Below are positions 1-12,536 of a stretch of 64,000 bases of DNA, piece by piece. Each line of letters opens with the position of its first letter. Position 1 is the stretch's first letter. The translations under genes and the position numbers were made by a program. The DNA is from Ecdyonurus torrentis (Eukaryota; Arthropoda; Insecta; Ephemeroptera; Heptageniidae). The stretch covers positions 14,338,650 to 14,402,649 of the forward strand of contig OX439133.1 in assembly GCA_949318235.1 (NCBI GenBank), given 5' to 3'. The notes below the pieces were generated by a model, which was given only the letters and a program-made list of their open reading frames with translations, was not told the DNA's origin and did not search any database.

Positions 1-509
1 GCATATATTATAATGCGTGTTACTTGCATTCAGTGAGCACGCACTATAACTGCAAAACCTAGGTGCGTGACGTGATGTCAATATATATGTGTGGGGGTGT
101 TTTTTTATTTTATTTATCTGCGTGAATTTAGAATACAGAAAGGCGTGTTTCAGATGCCAAATTCACTTTTTTGTTTTCTTTGGTTTGAGTGACTTGGATA
201 GTTATTTGATGCGTATTAAAAAGTTTTTTTTTTTTTTTTTTTTTTTTTTTGCATAAAAATACAAAAACATTTAAAAACTTTATTATCATGAAATAGAAAA
301 ATAAATAGTAGCCTTGTAAGTTTTTTATTATTATAATGCTATATACGTTCTAAGAAAACCATTTTTTTAAACATAGGTTTTAGGTTAAAAATGTATTATG
401 TTTATGTTTTTAAAAATTACGTCACTTTTTTAACAATTTTTTTCAGTACACCTAAAGAAAGTAAAAAGACGTTTACAAATTGTTTTTACTAGAGCTATAA
501 TATTTAAAC

Positions 510-510
<1 letters not shown>

Positions 511-573
<63 letters not shown>
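511..573. repeat. (CT)n microsatellite
   Basis: Uninterrupted CT dinucleotide run of about 63 bp. Similar CT/GA arrays recur at 919-948, 12483-12533, 38532-38617, 40652-40705, 47421-47473, 56873-56940, 58094-58116 and 59171-59245. Confidence 0.98.
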
Positions 574-576
<3 letters not shown>

Positions 577-2901
577 AGCCAAATGCTCAAGACAAGTTAA
601 ATATAATTAAAACAATTAAAGTAATAAAAATAAAAGGTATGTCAAGAGCGCAATTTTTTTTAAAGAAAATCTTAATTAAATTATTACGAAAGTAAAGACA
701 AGAAAATATTTCACTATAGCAATATTTTTACTATACTGTATACATATAAGCACGTTCATAGTTTTTTTTTTAATTTTATAGAAAAAGTCGTATTTTACTT
801 ATTCCCGTAATTAAAAAGTATGTTTTTATTATTAACAACTTAAATGAAAAAAAAAAAAAAAAAAAAAAAAACGTTCAGTACTATTTAAAAAAATAGATAT
901 TTTTTGTATTACCATACTTCTCTCTCTCTCTCTCTATCTCTCTCTCTCAAAATGTAAATTCAAAAAAATTAAAATACAATAAAGAATTAATAATACTTAA
1001 AAAAAAAAAATTCTAGGTCAATAAGATTCATGCTTCTGTAATATAAGACATGAAATTGAACCTTGTAGATATGTGTAATTCTACATGCATGATTTATTAA
1101 TTAGGTTGAGAGATGGTGTGTGTATATATACAGTATAATATATGTTTTGTATTTAGCTTCCCATGAAAAGTCATATTATTAAGCATGTCTAAGGTCGTTG
1201 TAAGGTATAATATACGTGTAATAACAATATAAAAATATTATAGGCATTACTAATAATAAGTACAGTATAATAATCTTTGTACAATTTTTTATGCCGTAGT
1301 TATTTTATGATAGAAAAAAAAAAAAAAAAAAAAAAAGAAAGAAAGAAAGAAAGAAAGAAAAAACAGGACCTTCCTATGCTATAATACTTCTTATCGGTGA
1401 ACATTTTTGACCAGAAGCAGATCTATTAGTTTTATTCATATTAAGAGTCAAAGCCAATCTATAACATGGGCCGGTATGCGAAAATGACTAATTTTGCTAG
1501 TTTATAATTTCTTTATATTATATCAGTATTTTTTTTTGTAAAGCACTGCTGCGTTAATAGGTTGAATTTGGTTTTCAAGTATCCTAGAAAAATAATAATA
1601 AAAACTATAATTTTCCGAAGAAATTAGACACAGGCCACTTTTTTCCTATGCTAAGTAATGCTATTCATTGCTCCACTATGGCGGCTAAGTGCATTTCTGT
1701 GCTATCATGCACACACTTTATACGTTATTTAAATTTCTCTGTCTCAAGTCCAGTATAGTTTTTTTTTTTTTTTTTCTCCTTAAAAATCGCTGAAGAGATA
1801 GCCTCGTAATGTGGAATGTGGAAGGATAGGAAATTATGAGCCAATCGCTATTTTTCAGCGTACTTTTGATTGGTTACAAAAGTCACCACTGGTAACTGAC
1901 GTTATAAGAAGATCCCTTTACTCATAGTAAATTTGCATTGATAAAATTTAGTTCATAACACTATTTTTTTTTTTAGAACCGATTTTCTTGAATTTCTTTA
2001 AATTTCTGACGGGACAAATCGTAGTTTTAGAATAACAGTTCTTACAGAACGTGTACAACTAAAAAGCTTTTAGACTTATTGTAAAAGTACTATCATTAGC
2101 CATAATTATCCAACAGCATTAAGGAAGTTCGAAATTGACAATGTCATCATTTAACATGCGAGTAGTATAAATTTAAATAAAAATGTAAATAAAAAATTAT
2201 TATATAAAAAAAGTATTTAATATTTATATAATATCCCTAACAATTTATATATAAAATATAATATTACCTTGTACAAAATATATTTAATTATAAATAAAAC
2301 TAAAGTTTTTTTTTGTATGAAAAGTAAAATATAATTTTTATTGTTACTATTCAATTAAAAAAATTACTTTGTATAAAAATATTCTATGTTAAGTACTTAG
2401 AAATTTTTGCATACGAAAAACAAAACTTATAAAAAAAAAAATTTCACATCGTAATATTTTATTCTAACCCTCATTATCATAAAGCTCATTATTGTATTTT
2501 AAAATATATACAATTCAGCTTTATGAACACTAATTCCCACGCCAACAGAGCGTGTCAGAGACTGTATGTATGTGTATATAGTTAGGTAAAATTCTTTCAT
2601 TCGTAACCTCTAACCTCAAGCATGTTTTTTTTTAAATTGAACTCCGCATCAGGCAAAGAAAAAATATTTTAACATGCAAACTTTTTAGATAGAAAAATAT
2701 TGAAATTTGTAGAAATATTTTTTAAGTTTGTCTAGTTTTACCTGCAATGTGGTAAACGTTTTCTTGGTTCTGAAACTATTACATACCAAAAATATTCGTG
2801 GGTTCGCATGTTCGTGGGTTTGTACTTCTTTAATTTCAATAAAATGTACTTGTAGGTTTAAATACAACATTTTCATTTAAAAAAATATATATTTTCTGTA
2901 C

Positions 2902-2938
<37 letters not shown>

Positions 2939-5019
2939 TTAATAAAAAACGAAGTGTATAAAAGTATTATAATTGGCACTTACAAGTGATTTCATTATTA
3001 TTAACTTATAAAACGTAAAAAGGTTTATACATAGTAGTCCTTATTAAATTGTTCCGTAGTAATGCGGTAGTTTTCTCAAAAAAATCGTTTACAGGATTCT
3101 TCCGCAATGCTAAATACACGGATTAAAAAAAAAAAAAAAAAAAAAAAAATGCTATATAAATCAAAATTAAATAGTTAAAACAAAAAAATCTTATCATAAT
3201 TAAAAACAAAAAGGGGATTTGTTTGGTTACACTTTACGTTTCCAACACCAGTTTAATTGAACAAAATATTAATTTAATTGTTAATGCAAATTATGAAATC
3301 AATACATTTTATTACAACAATAATAAAAAATATAAATCGTGACCTTTTTTCATTAACGTAGAACGTGACCGACTTGTACCGGAAATCGTGAAAAGAACTA
3401 TATGTTCACAATAATTCGTTGTACATTTATTATTTCCAGTAAAACAGACATTTAAATTTTCAAATGAAATAGAGTAAATTAAAAAAAAAAAAAAAAAAAT
3501 TGTTACAAAAAAAGTTTAAATTAAAAAAAAAAGTGTTTTGAATTTTAACATTTGCATGTAATCTACGAAGTGAAATAACTCAAATATATTATTGTGTTTT
3601 CCCTCGTTTGAAGTATGATTTCTTCTTTACCGACTATAGTTTGCGAGCGATCTCAGCCTGTCACATTGTCACCTAATTCTAATTTAATAAAAGATTTTAT
3701 TAATCATGTGTATTCAAACTGAAAGTTTACTTCACCTTTTCATCTACTAATTATAATAAATGACAAGAATATAACTTCTTTCTTTAGAAGACGTATGTAC
3801 AGAAACTCTAAATTTATATAAAAATTTAAAAAAATAAATGTATTAAAATATAATTATTATTTTAAAATTATACAATAAAAAATAAATTTATATTATAAAT
3901 ACTATATAATTAAAAAAATAATAATAAAAATGACAAATATATATTTTTTATATAGAAAAATAATAAATTATATTTTACATTCCAAGTTATTATCATCACC
4001 AATAAAAATATACTTTTTTAAATTAAAAAAAAAAAAAAAAAAAGGCAACACCTTTAACCTTAAAGACAAAGTCACGTCTTATACGTACTTCGAGTGAGTA
4101 ATTTATTTCATGATTTATATTATTTATATAATATATTATACCCAAAGTTTAAAGTACAGTATTACAATAATAGTAATATAGAGGTGATTCATATTGGGGG
4201 TCAAATATATATACTTTGTACCAATTATTGGTCTTCTATTGTATTGGCCAAACTTGTTTTACTCTGAATCACGCTTTAAATGAGCTGTCTTTTATTTTTA
4301 AATATTTTATCGTATTTTTATTTAATTGCTAAAAATTGTTTGAATATCTTTAATAGGTTGTCGACAATGACGCGTATGAAATTCACGTAACTTTTCACGT
4401 AAAAATCCAAGTTCCAAGTAAGTTTAACATTGATTTTTTGTATTTTCACGTTTATGTAAATTTATAATTTTCGCGTCATATTTAACAGCTCATTATACTA
4501 ATTTTAGTTTACTATATTGTGTAAAAATCCAGTCATTTAAATTTTCTGTATTTTAATAAAATGGAAAATATATATATTGTATTTGAATTATTGAATTGGA
4601 AATTTCAAAATTATGTGCAATTATTATGTATATAATAAAATAAAAAAAATAAATATGAAAATATATTTTAATTGCAATATTTCTGGAAATTTTTCATTTT
4701 TGTCAATAATTTTTTTCAACGGTGTTCTAGAATTTTCAACATTTTTTTTCCAGTTTTATTCATAATAGTGTTTCATTACATAATACTACAAAAGGTTAGG
4801 CAAAATTTTTTTTCTTTACTAGTAAATTTATTTAAAATTTATGTACTTATACTATAATTTTTTTGTAAAATTGATTTATTAATAATTTTCTTATTTATTG
4901 GAGTTATATTTAATATTATCAATTAATTACACCTAGGGCACCTTTTTAGATTGTGGCTCCATTAGTAAGTTAACATAAAGCTATATAAAATAATAGACAG
5001 TAAAAATATTATATTATAT

Positions 5020-5245
<226 letters not shown>

Positions 5246-5831
5246 AAAAGAATAGCGTAATTTTTTCGTCTAGCAGAGTGAAGCTACTTTATTGATTTGG
5301 TTCCATTCAAGTCGAGAGATGCTTACAAATACGGATGAGCACAAAAAAGATGAAACTCTCCCCTTAAATTTTACATCATCCCTATTTGTCGACCCCCCCC
5401 CCCCCCTACCCCCCTTAGCGTAGTAAAATTGCGACGTAGTTTCTAGAACACCCCTAAAAACACATTTTGATGAATATATTTGTAACGCATTAGAATACTG
5501 AAAATACGATAGAATTTTTCTCGTGCTAGAAAATCTAAATTAAAAATACTTGATTGTTTTGTCTATTTTTTACTTCCATACTTAACTACACGCGGATATT
5601 TTTTAATTGATTTTTCAATTTGCTGATTTTGGATGTCAGCCAGAAAGAAAAAAATTACAAAAAATTAATATAAAAATCTAGAAGAATTAGTATAGGAAAT
5701 TAAGCTGGAATTTTACCTTATATTAAATTGTCTAATTAATTTTGCAAAGAAATGTCTAGTTTTTTGGAAAGTTCACGATTTTTTTTCCTTTATGCACTAT
5801 ATCCATCCATGAAAAATCTCAAATATGTTTT

Positions 5832-5870
<39 letters not shown>

Positions 5871-6609
5871 TAAAATCAAGTTTTCTTTCAACACGATCGT
5901 GTGCACGCTTATTTTTGCTTATATTTTTTTCTCTACCAAGCATACATACCGCACATTCTTGTGCATCGTGGCAAAAGAACAAAAATCTTATACAAAGAAA
6001 ATTCTCTTTTACTTTTAATTTCTATCCAAATATACATGGAATTTTGCATTTTTTTTTTTCCAGTAATAAATTCAATTGTCATATTATAAATAATTATAAC
6101 ACTTTTTTCTATAAGTGTCAAAATTAGTATCACATTTTAAAAAAATTCATAATACATTATTTTCGTACTTTAAATCATATATTATTAAGAATATTATGTA
6201 TAAAATTTATGTAATTAAAATAGAAAAAAAAATTAAATTAAATGCTAATTATATACGAAATATATCGGTACGTCAAAACGCAATAACTGAAGACAAAATA
6301 CCAAATTTTTGTGTTGGAATTTTTAGCATTTTTTAAATCGTTCACAACGATGACATGACAAAGTAATAAAAAGTTATCATTTTACCTATAAAATTATATT
6401 TATATTACGATTTTTTTTTGACGATTATTTAAATTAAACAATACGCAAAATACGCTATACAAACACACCCAGCATCTAACCGGTTACATTCTTGAACATA
6501 TAATATATAAAAAAAAATCTAAAAATAACTAACAACTATTTATAAAATGACATACGCCTATTTTACGTTTAAAAGTAATAGAAAATTAATTAGAAATACT
6601 TTTTCTTAC

Positions 6610-6619
6610 CTTTAGCCAT
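6610..6619 (-). other. Possible first coding exon, minus strand (ATG GCT AAA G, donor GTAAGA)
   Basis: On the minus strand an ATG at 6619 reads M-A-K and meets a good donor (G|GTAAGA) at 6609. A TATATAAA box lies upstream at about 6730-6737, giving a plausible TATA, short 5' leader and start exon. No downstream coding exon was recognised between here and position 1, so the rest of the gene would have to lie outside the window. A chance combination is quite possible. Confidence 0.25.
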
Positions 6620-8118
6620 GTTTAACGTGGATTAGAGTTGAAATATAAGTTGTAAGGATGCAATACGATGTATAACCGGTAAGGTTAGATGTAATAATGT
6701 AAGTGCCCCTCCCCCTTTACATTGCTGTTTATATATGTCTCCACGTAGTTGCGCAGTATACCTATGCGCAACTTTATAACACGTCACCGATGATGTCATC
6801 GATATAATATACAGTGAAAAAAAAAATATTGGTGCTCACGTGACTTGTAAGAGAATTTGAAATTAAAAACCTTAAACGTAATTTAAGCATGGTGAAGAAT
6901 TTAATATAAATTTTTTTAATTGTGTAATTTTATAGTATAGAAATGCATTATATTGCATTGTATGGTGCAAATAAATTACGTAATGTTGCATCCGAATTTT
7001 GTAACTTTTTTTAACGCATTTTGACGCAATATAGTACTGCATTACTCATGACCTTGAATGACAAATAAAAGTAGTATAATATATTATATTCTTTCATTTT
7101 TATAGCAAATTCTATACATAATTATTCTCTCTTTCTCTAGCTCTCGCTGCAGCCATAGTATGCAGTATGCAAGCAAATTTAATGTGATTTACTGCATTTT
7201 TTTACTTTTTTTGTCGTGTCAACCATATTATAAATTATAACATTATACAATATAAGAATTTATTTAAATTAATAACGTGTATTTTTTTTTTTTATTTATT
7301 TTTTTTTTTTTACATTTAATAAAATTAAGGAAGTAGAGTACTAACCTTATATCTCAAAAAACTAGAAGTGTTTGGGGTCTAAATTTGGTGTCATTGTGTA
7401 GCTAAGGGTTTGACCGCCCCGCCCGCGAAAAAAAGAAAAAAATATTGAAATTAACATTGGACCTTATGGGATGGGCTTAAAATCTATAAAATTAATTTGC
7501 ACGGTGACCGCCCAATTTTTTTTTTTTTTATATACTGTATTTGAAATTGTCTCAAGCTGAAGATCAATCATTGTGCAAAATTTCAGATTTTTTGACGAGA
7601 AGAGTTTAAGTCTAATGGTCGGTACCCTACTCCCTATTCCCTTATTAATATTATTTTATAAGTCTAGCACCTATTTCAATTTTTTTCTCCCATTAATAAT
7701 AACTAAAAACAGTAAAAAATATTAATAATAATTAATAATAAAATATAAAGCAGAATATTCAGTAGCACTGCTAATGCTAATAATATTAATACTAGTATTA
7801 ATATTTATATATTATTTTCTTGCAGCCCTTGAATGAGCATCAGGATTTGAATGCTAAAGATTTCAATAATAATAAAAGCTATGCTCTCCGCTGTACATCA
7901 CGCATGTGTGTGCTCCTGTGTTCATCACAGATTGAAACTTAAGATCTAATCTCGATAAACATCTGTCTGGAAGTGAAAATACTTGGTATTGCTCCTGTCT
8001 GTGCATCACTGCAGATTTTATTGTCTGATTATTGGATTCACGCTCCTTTGTCATCATTGTTGTGTTTTCTTGTTTCGAGGTTAAATAATACTGGAGCCGC
8101 TTCAGAGAATTTCCCTTA
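6620..8118. other. Non-coding stretch, no gene seen
   Basis: AT-rich DNA without recognisable coding exons. 7341-7650 and 7860-8060 are somewhat GC-richer and non-repetitive within this window, but their frames match nothing I know. Confidence 0.5.
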
Positions 8119-8393
8119 ATGGACCACTTGCAAATGAATGATTTAAAACAAATTTAAACATTCTCAATAAATTTCCAATGGACAAATCGTTATCATCAAT
8201 TCGTTACAGCAGATTAAAAAAAAAATGCAAGTGCTGCATCGCTGCATTTCCTTTGGAGATTGCAAAACCGTTTATTTATTATTTTTTTTATTATTATTTA
8301 TTTAAAGCTACAGCACCGAGACAGAAAATATTAAAAACGAGGAATAAATATACCTATATCAAACTTTTAAATGTTTTCAGCTAATCAATTTAA

Positions 8394-8727
8394 AGAGAAA
8401 GTTCAGAGGTTACATGATGGCTTCTTCAATGTTAGATAATGAGATGAACTGTTCATAAACTCATATATGATGACACAAAGCCCTTCCGTAGCCCCGCAAA
8501 CTCGTGATCATCCTGCAAGATATGCAACCTGTACTGTATCTTTTACGTCATAGTTACGGCTTTACTATAGAAAATGTTGTAGCAGGTTACATATCTCGTA
8601 GGATGAGCGCAAGTTTAAGGGGCTACCATGGGGCTACGGAAGGGCTTTGGGTCATCATATGTGAGTTTATGAACTGTTCTTCTCATTATTATTGAAGAAG
8701 TCATGTTGTAACCCCTGAACTTCTTCT
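8394..8727. mobile_element. MITE family K, TTAA target site
   Basis: Imperfect inverted repeat. The left end AGAGAAAGTTCAGAGGTTAC and the right end (complement AGAAGAAGTTCAGGGGTTAC) are flanked by TTAA at 8390-8393 and 8728-8731. A second internal inverted pair (AAAGCCCTTCCGTAGCCCC and complement) lies near 8478-8496 and 8626-8650. TTAA target duplication is the hallmark of piggyBac-mobilised elements; no transposase is encoded. Confidence 0.75.
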
Positions 8728-9522
8728 TTAAAGCTTTTTATTATTATTATTTTTTTTAATCACCACTGGTGATTAAAATTTATTCAAACAAAATGTATTA
8801 GCTGAAAACATGTCTAGAATCCCTCATATAAAATTTTTGGTCATAGAGTACAAATTAAGAGTTAATGAAAACACTTGCTAAAGGAAAAGAAAATTAAGGG
8901 ACCCTAAGCTTCTCCCACTCTCTCTGTGATTTGCTAGCGGGTTTCACTCCATTAAAAAAAGGTACTGTAATAAACAATGAACTTCCTAAGAAATATTAAA
9001 AATATTACCAAAAAAAAAAAAAAAAAGTAAGTTGGTTATTTTTCTTTATATTAAAAATGAAAAATTATTTAAAATAATGATAATTGAAGTGCTCAGTTTA
9101 ATAGGTTTACGTCTGCCACTAAAATTAAAGCTCTGATTTGTATTGAAGCTAATTTTATTTGATATAATACAAAACAATTTAATATTTTACACTTACATGT
9201 TTTTTTCTTGAAGTAAAATCTTCTCAATCTTGCAAACTTTCAATTTAAGTAACCAGTCTTTCACTTTGCATAAAATTAACGTTTAAAGATTGAATCACTA
9301 TTTACATTTAAGAAAATATAGGCAGGAGGGAGGGGAGAATTTACTTTTATTAAATTTGATTTTTTTCATTATTAGTATTTTTTTTTTTTAAATATTTTTT
9401 TTTTTATTATTATTTTTTATTTATTTATTTTTTTTTGCTACTGGAAACCTTAATTCTATGTTGAAAAATGATTTATAACTCAAATGTAAGCTTATGCTAA
9501 TAGAATAATATAAGAAAGCTAT

Positions 9523-9684
9523 TGACTAATAAAAGAACCACTGTTTTGAACCCAACTTTAAGCAATTTCACTCGCATCTGCTTCCATTTCTACTTACTAC
9601 GCATGCACAGTACGTCAAAACGGAAGCGGATGTGAGTGAAATTGCTAAAAGTCGGCCCCAAAACAGATGTTCCTTGTTAGTCAA
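9523..9684. mobile_element. MITE family A, copy 1
   Basis: About 160-bp inverted repeat with ends TTGACTAATAAAAGAACCA and complement TTGACTAACAAGGAACATC. The arms share the inner motif of a CGACTTTAAGCAATTTCA type. Related copies lie at about 36418-36586 and 63819-63963, so this is a dispersed family. Confidence 0.75.
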
Positions 9685-10241
9685 TTGATTTTATGAAGAG
9701 ATTTGAATATATCAGACAATCCCCCCCCCCCCAATATGGTGACAAATTTTCAAAAAAGGGATAAAACTTATAAACAAAAAAATAGCCATATCTAAAGTAA
9801 GAACAGCTTTAGTTTATACTTTGTTAGGGTATTTAGTTTGCAAAATCATCTACTTAATTACAATTTTATTTGCAATCGTTTTTTTAGATTAAAAACACGT
9901 ATCTTAATACTGTATCTGATATATTCAATTGATACCTTTTTTATATTTTTCTATTATTATATTAAGTGATGGGAGATGAAAATAGGTATGTGAGATACAG
10001 TTCTTAAATTTTCAACAGCACATTACTGAACAACACAAGGATAAAATGTGACTGTAAAAGAGAATTACATAAAAGAGAATTACGTAAATAAAAATATTCA
10101 AACGTGAAGGAAGAGAGAGCGTACTCTCACTTGAAATGCACTTATTTGTTATGTTTTAAAATTTTTACAAATTAACTCAAATGAAATTTTTGTATGATGA
10201 ATAAATGTTTTTAAATCAGGATGAGAGTGATAGAGAGATGT

Positions 10242-10357
10242 TTAAGATAGGATTTCTACTGGTAACCACTTGGAGTCCATGATAGCGTCCCATAGTTGAT
10301 TGTCACGAGACGTCATTTCATTGTTCCACTGTGCGACGTCCACGTTGTCTTTGTATT
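10242..10357 (-). CDS. TRNAU1AP: TRNAU1AP coding exon 7 and stop
   Basis: 116 nt, phase 1 in. Codes the conserved C-terminal block ending SKWLPVEILS, TAA at 10242-10244. No AATAAA is close; the nearest minus-strand hexamer I see is at about 9864-9869. Confidence 0.94.
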
Positions 10358-12478
10358 CTGTAACATAGCATCGTAACATCTTAGGATCAAGTAAGGAAAA
10401 GAAAACATTATGATTGGGTATGATGCATTTAAAGGAATTTAAGGGAAAAAACATGGATATATAAGCTCTTGTTGAACAAAACGTTCCCTTAATGATGTAC
10501 ATAATTCAAATTTTCACCGCAACAATGCAAGAATACAAAATTACACAATATAGAGAACTTTAAAGGCATAGAACACCTTGAACAAAAAAGTTGTGTAATA
10601 TCCTAACAAACCTGAAAATCAACGTTGATTTGCGCCGAGTCCTTGATTTCTAATTTGTTTTCCATTCACAAAATGCCACTGGCAGTCACTGACGTCACAG
10701 CTCACCCGGCTTATGCGTGCGTAAAACAAGCGAGTTGTGATGTCAGTGACCGCCAGCGGCATTTTTTGAATGGAAAATAAATTAGAAATCAATGACTCCG
10801 GCCAAATCAACGTTGATTTTCAGGTTTGTTAGGATACATTATACAACTTTTTTGTTCAAGGTGTTCTACGCCTTTAACAGAGAAGTGACATCCCATGTGT
10901 TAGGCAGACCCGCAACACTCATTATGTTAAACTTGGCAACGCTGCAGACGAAATTACTATAGCGCGCTCTCTGATTGGTGTCTTGAATCAGCCACTTTTA
11001 GCCTCTGATTGGTGCTTCAAAAAAGCAACATTGCCAAGTTAAAACTGTTGAGTGTTGCAGTATGCCTAAAACATGGGGACGTCACTTCTCTGTTACAGTT
11101 CTCTAATCACTGATGACTATTATTACTTACCAACTAACTGGAAGTCGTCATTAGGTGATGGAGGTTTCTCAGTGGGTAGAGGAGGTTGTTGTTCAATTGC
11201 CCTCGCAGCTGCTGCTGCCGCTGCCACTGCAGCTGCTGTCTGCTGGTCATAGTTGGACTGATTGTATTCAGCGGTGGTGGCATACTGGTCATAGTAACCT
11301 GCAAACATATAACACAAAGAGTAAGCAATATTTAGAGGTTGTAATTTAATGCATATTTTACATGGGGAATTTAATGAAAGAGTTTGGCTTTCAAGTTACA
11401 CTGTGTTATATAAGCAGTAAACTGACATTGAAAAGGAAGTCCCGGTCGAGCGAAACCCTTTCAGAAAGCAATGTTCTATAACCTGACACTCTATCTTTTG
11501 TGAATAGTTTTAATAATCAAAGAAAAGGATAGGAGAAACCAACAAGCGCCTTACCATGATGAGGTCCGTAGCTTGGTGAAAATCTTGATGGCACAGGTTA
11601 CACACATATTTACAAGGTAACTAAGACGTTTCGAAGGTTCAAAGGCAACAGCTTTCTTCTTTAGTTGCTTAGAGTGTAGTCTCTGAAGCAACTGAAGAAG
11701 AAGGCTGTTGCCCTCAAAACATCTTAGTTAACTTGTAAATATTTGTGTAACCTGTGCCATCAAGATTTTCACCAAGCTACGAACCTCATCGTGGTAAGGC
11801 GCTTGTTGTTTTCTCCTATCCTTTTCTTTGATCATTAATTCAAACCGAAATGGTTTTAACCTTTCCTAATTAATTACATTTTGTGAATATTTTTGATGAA
11901 CTCAGTCACAACAGTCAGTTTCTGATGTTAGAATCAGCTGAAAATTACAATAAAAATGTTGCGCGGGTTGCATTTTCTGATCACAGTTACAGTTAGGTTT
12001 TGAGACAAACTAGTGTTATTTACGTAAGTCTCATCAATTGTTGTGTGATATAAATGCTTATGTTTAGTAAATGTGTAGATGTTTACCTGTGTATCCTTGC
12101 TGCTGTTGTTGTTGCTGCCATGTTGTGTAGTTCTGCCAGTATTGTTCATAGTAGCTCTGTTGTCCACTGCTGGTGTCACCTCCTGCACTGCTGTCCCTGG
12201 AGCACAGAGCAAAATATCATAAGACTTTGCTATGACGATTACACAGCAAGGTTATATCAATGTTGTTGCAAACATTTTTTCTTTTTCTTTTTCTTCTACT
12301 GTCACAGTAAGCAAAAAGGCTATCTCATATTTTGTTACAAGAAGCAAAACATATTTCTTGTTTTTTGTCAGCAGAAGCAAAATGTGTTAAGTCATTTCCG
12401 AACGTAATGTAGAAGACGCTCTACCTTCACATTTTGCTTCTTGTTTCAAAAATAATAATAATAAATAAATAAATAAAT

Positions 12479-12536
<58 letters not shown>

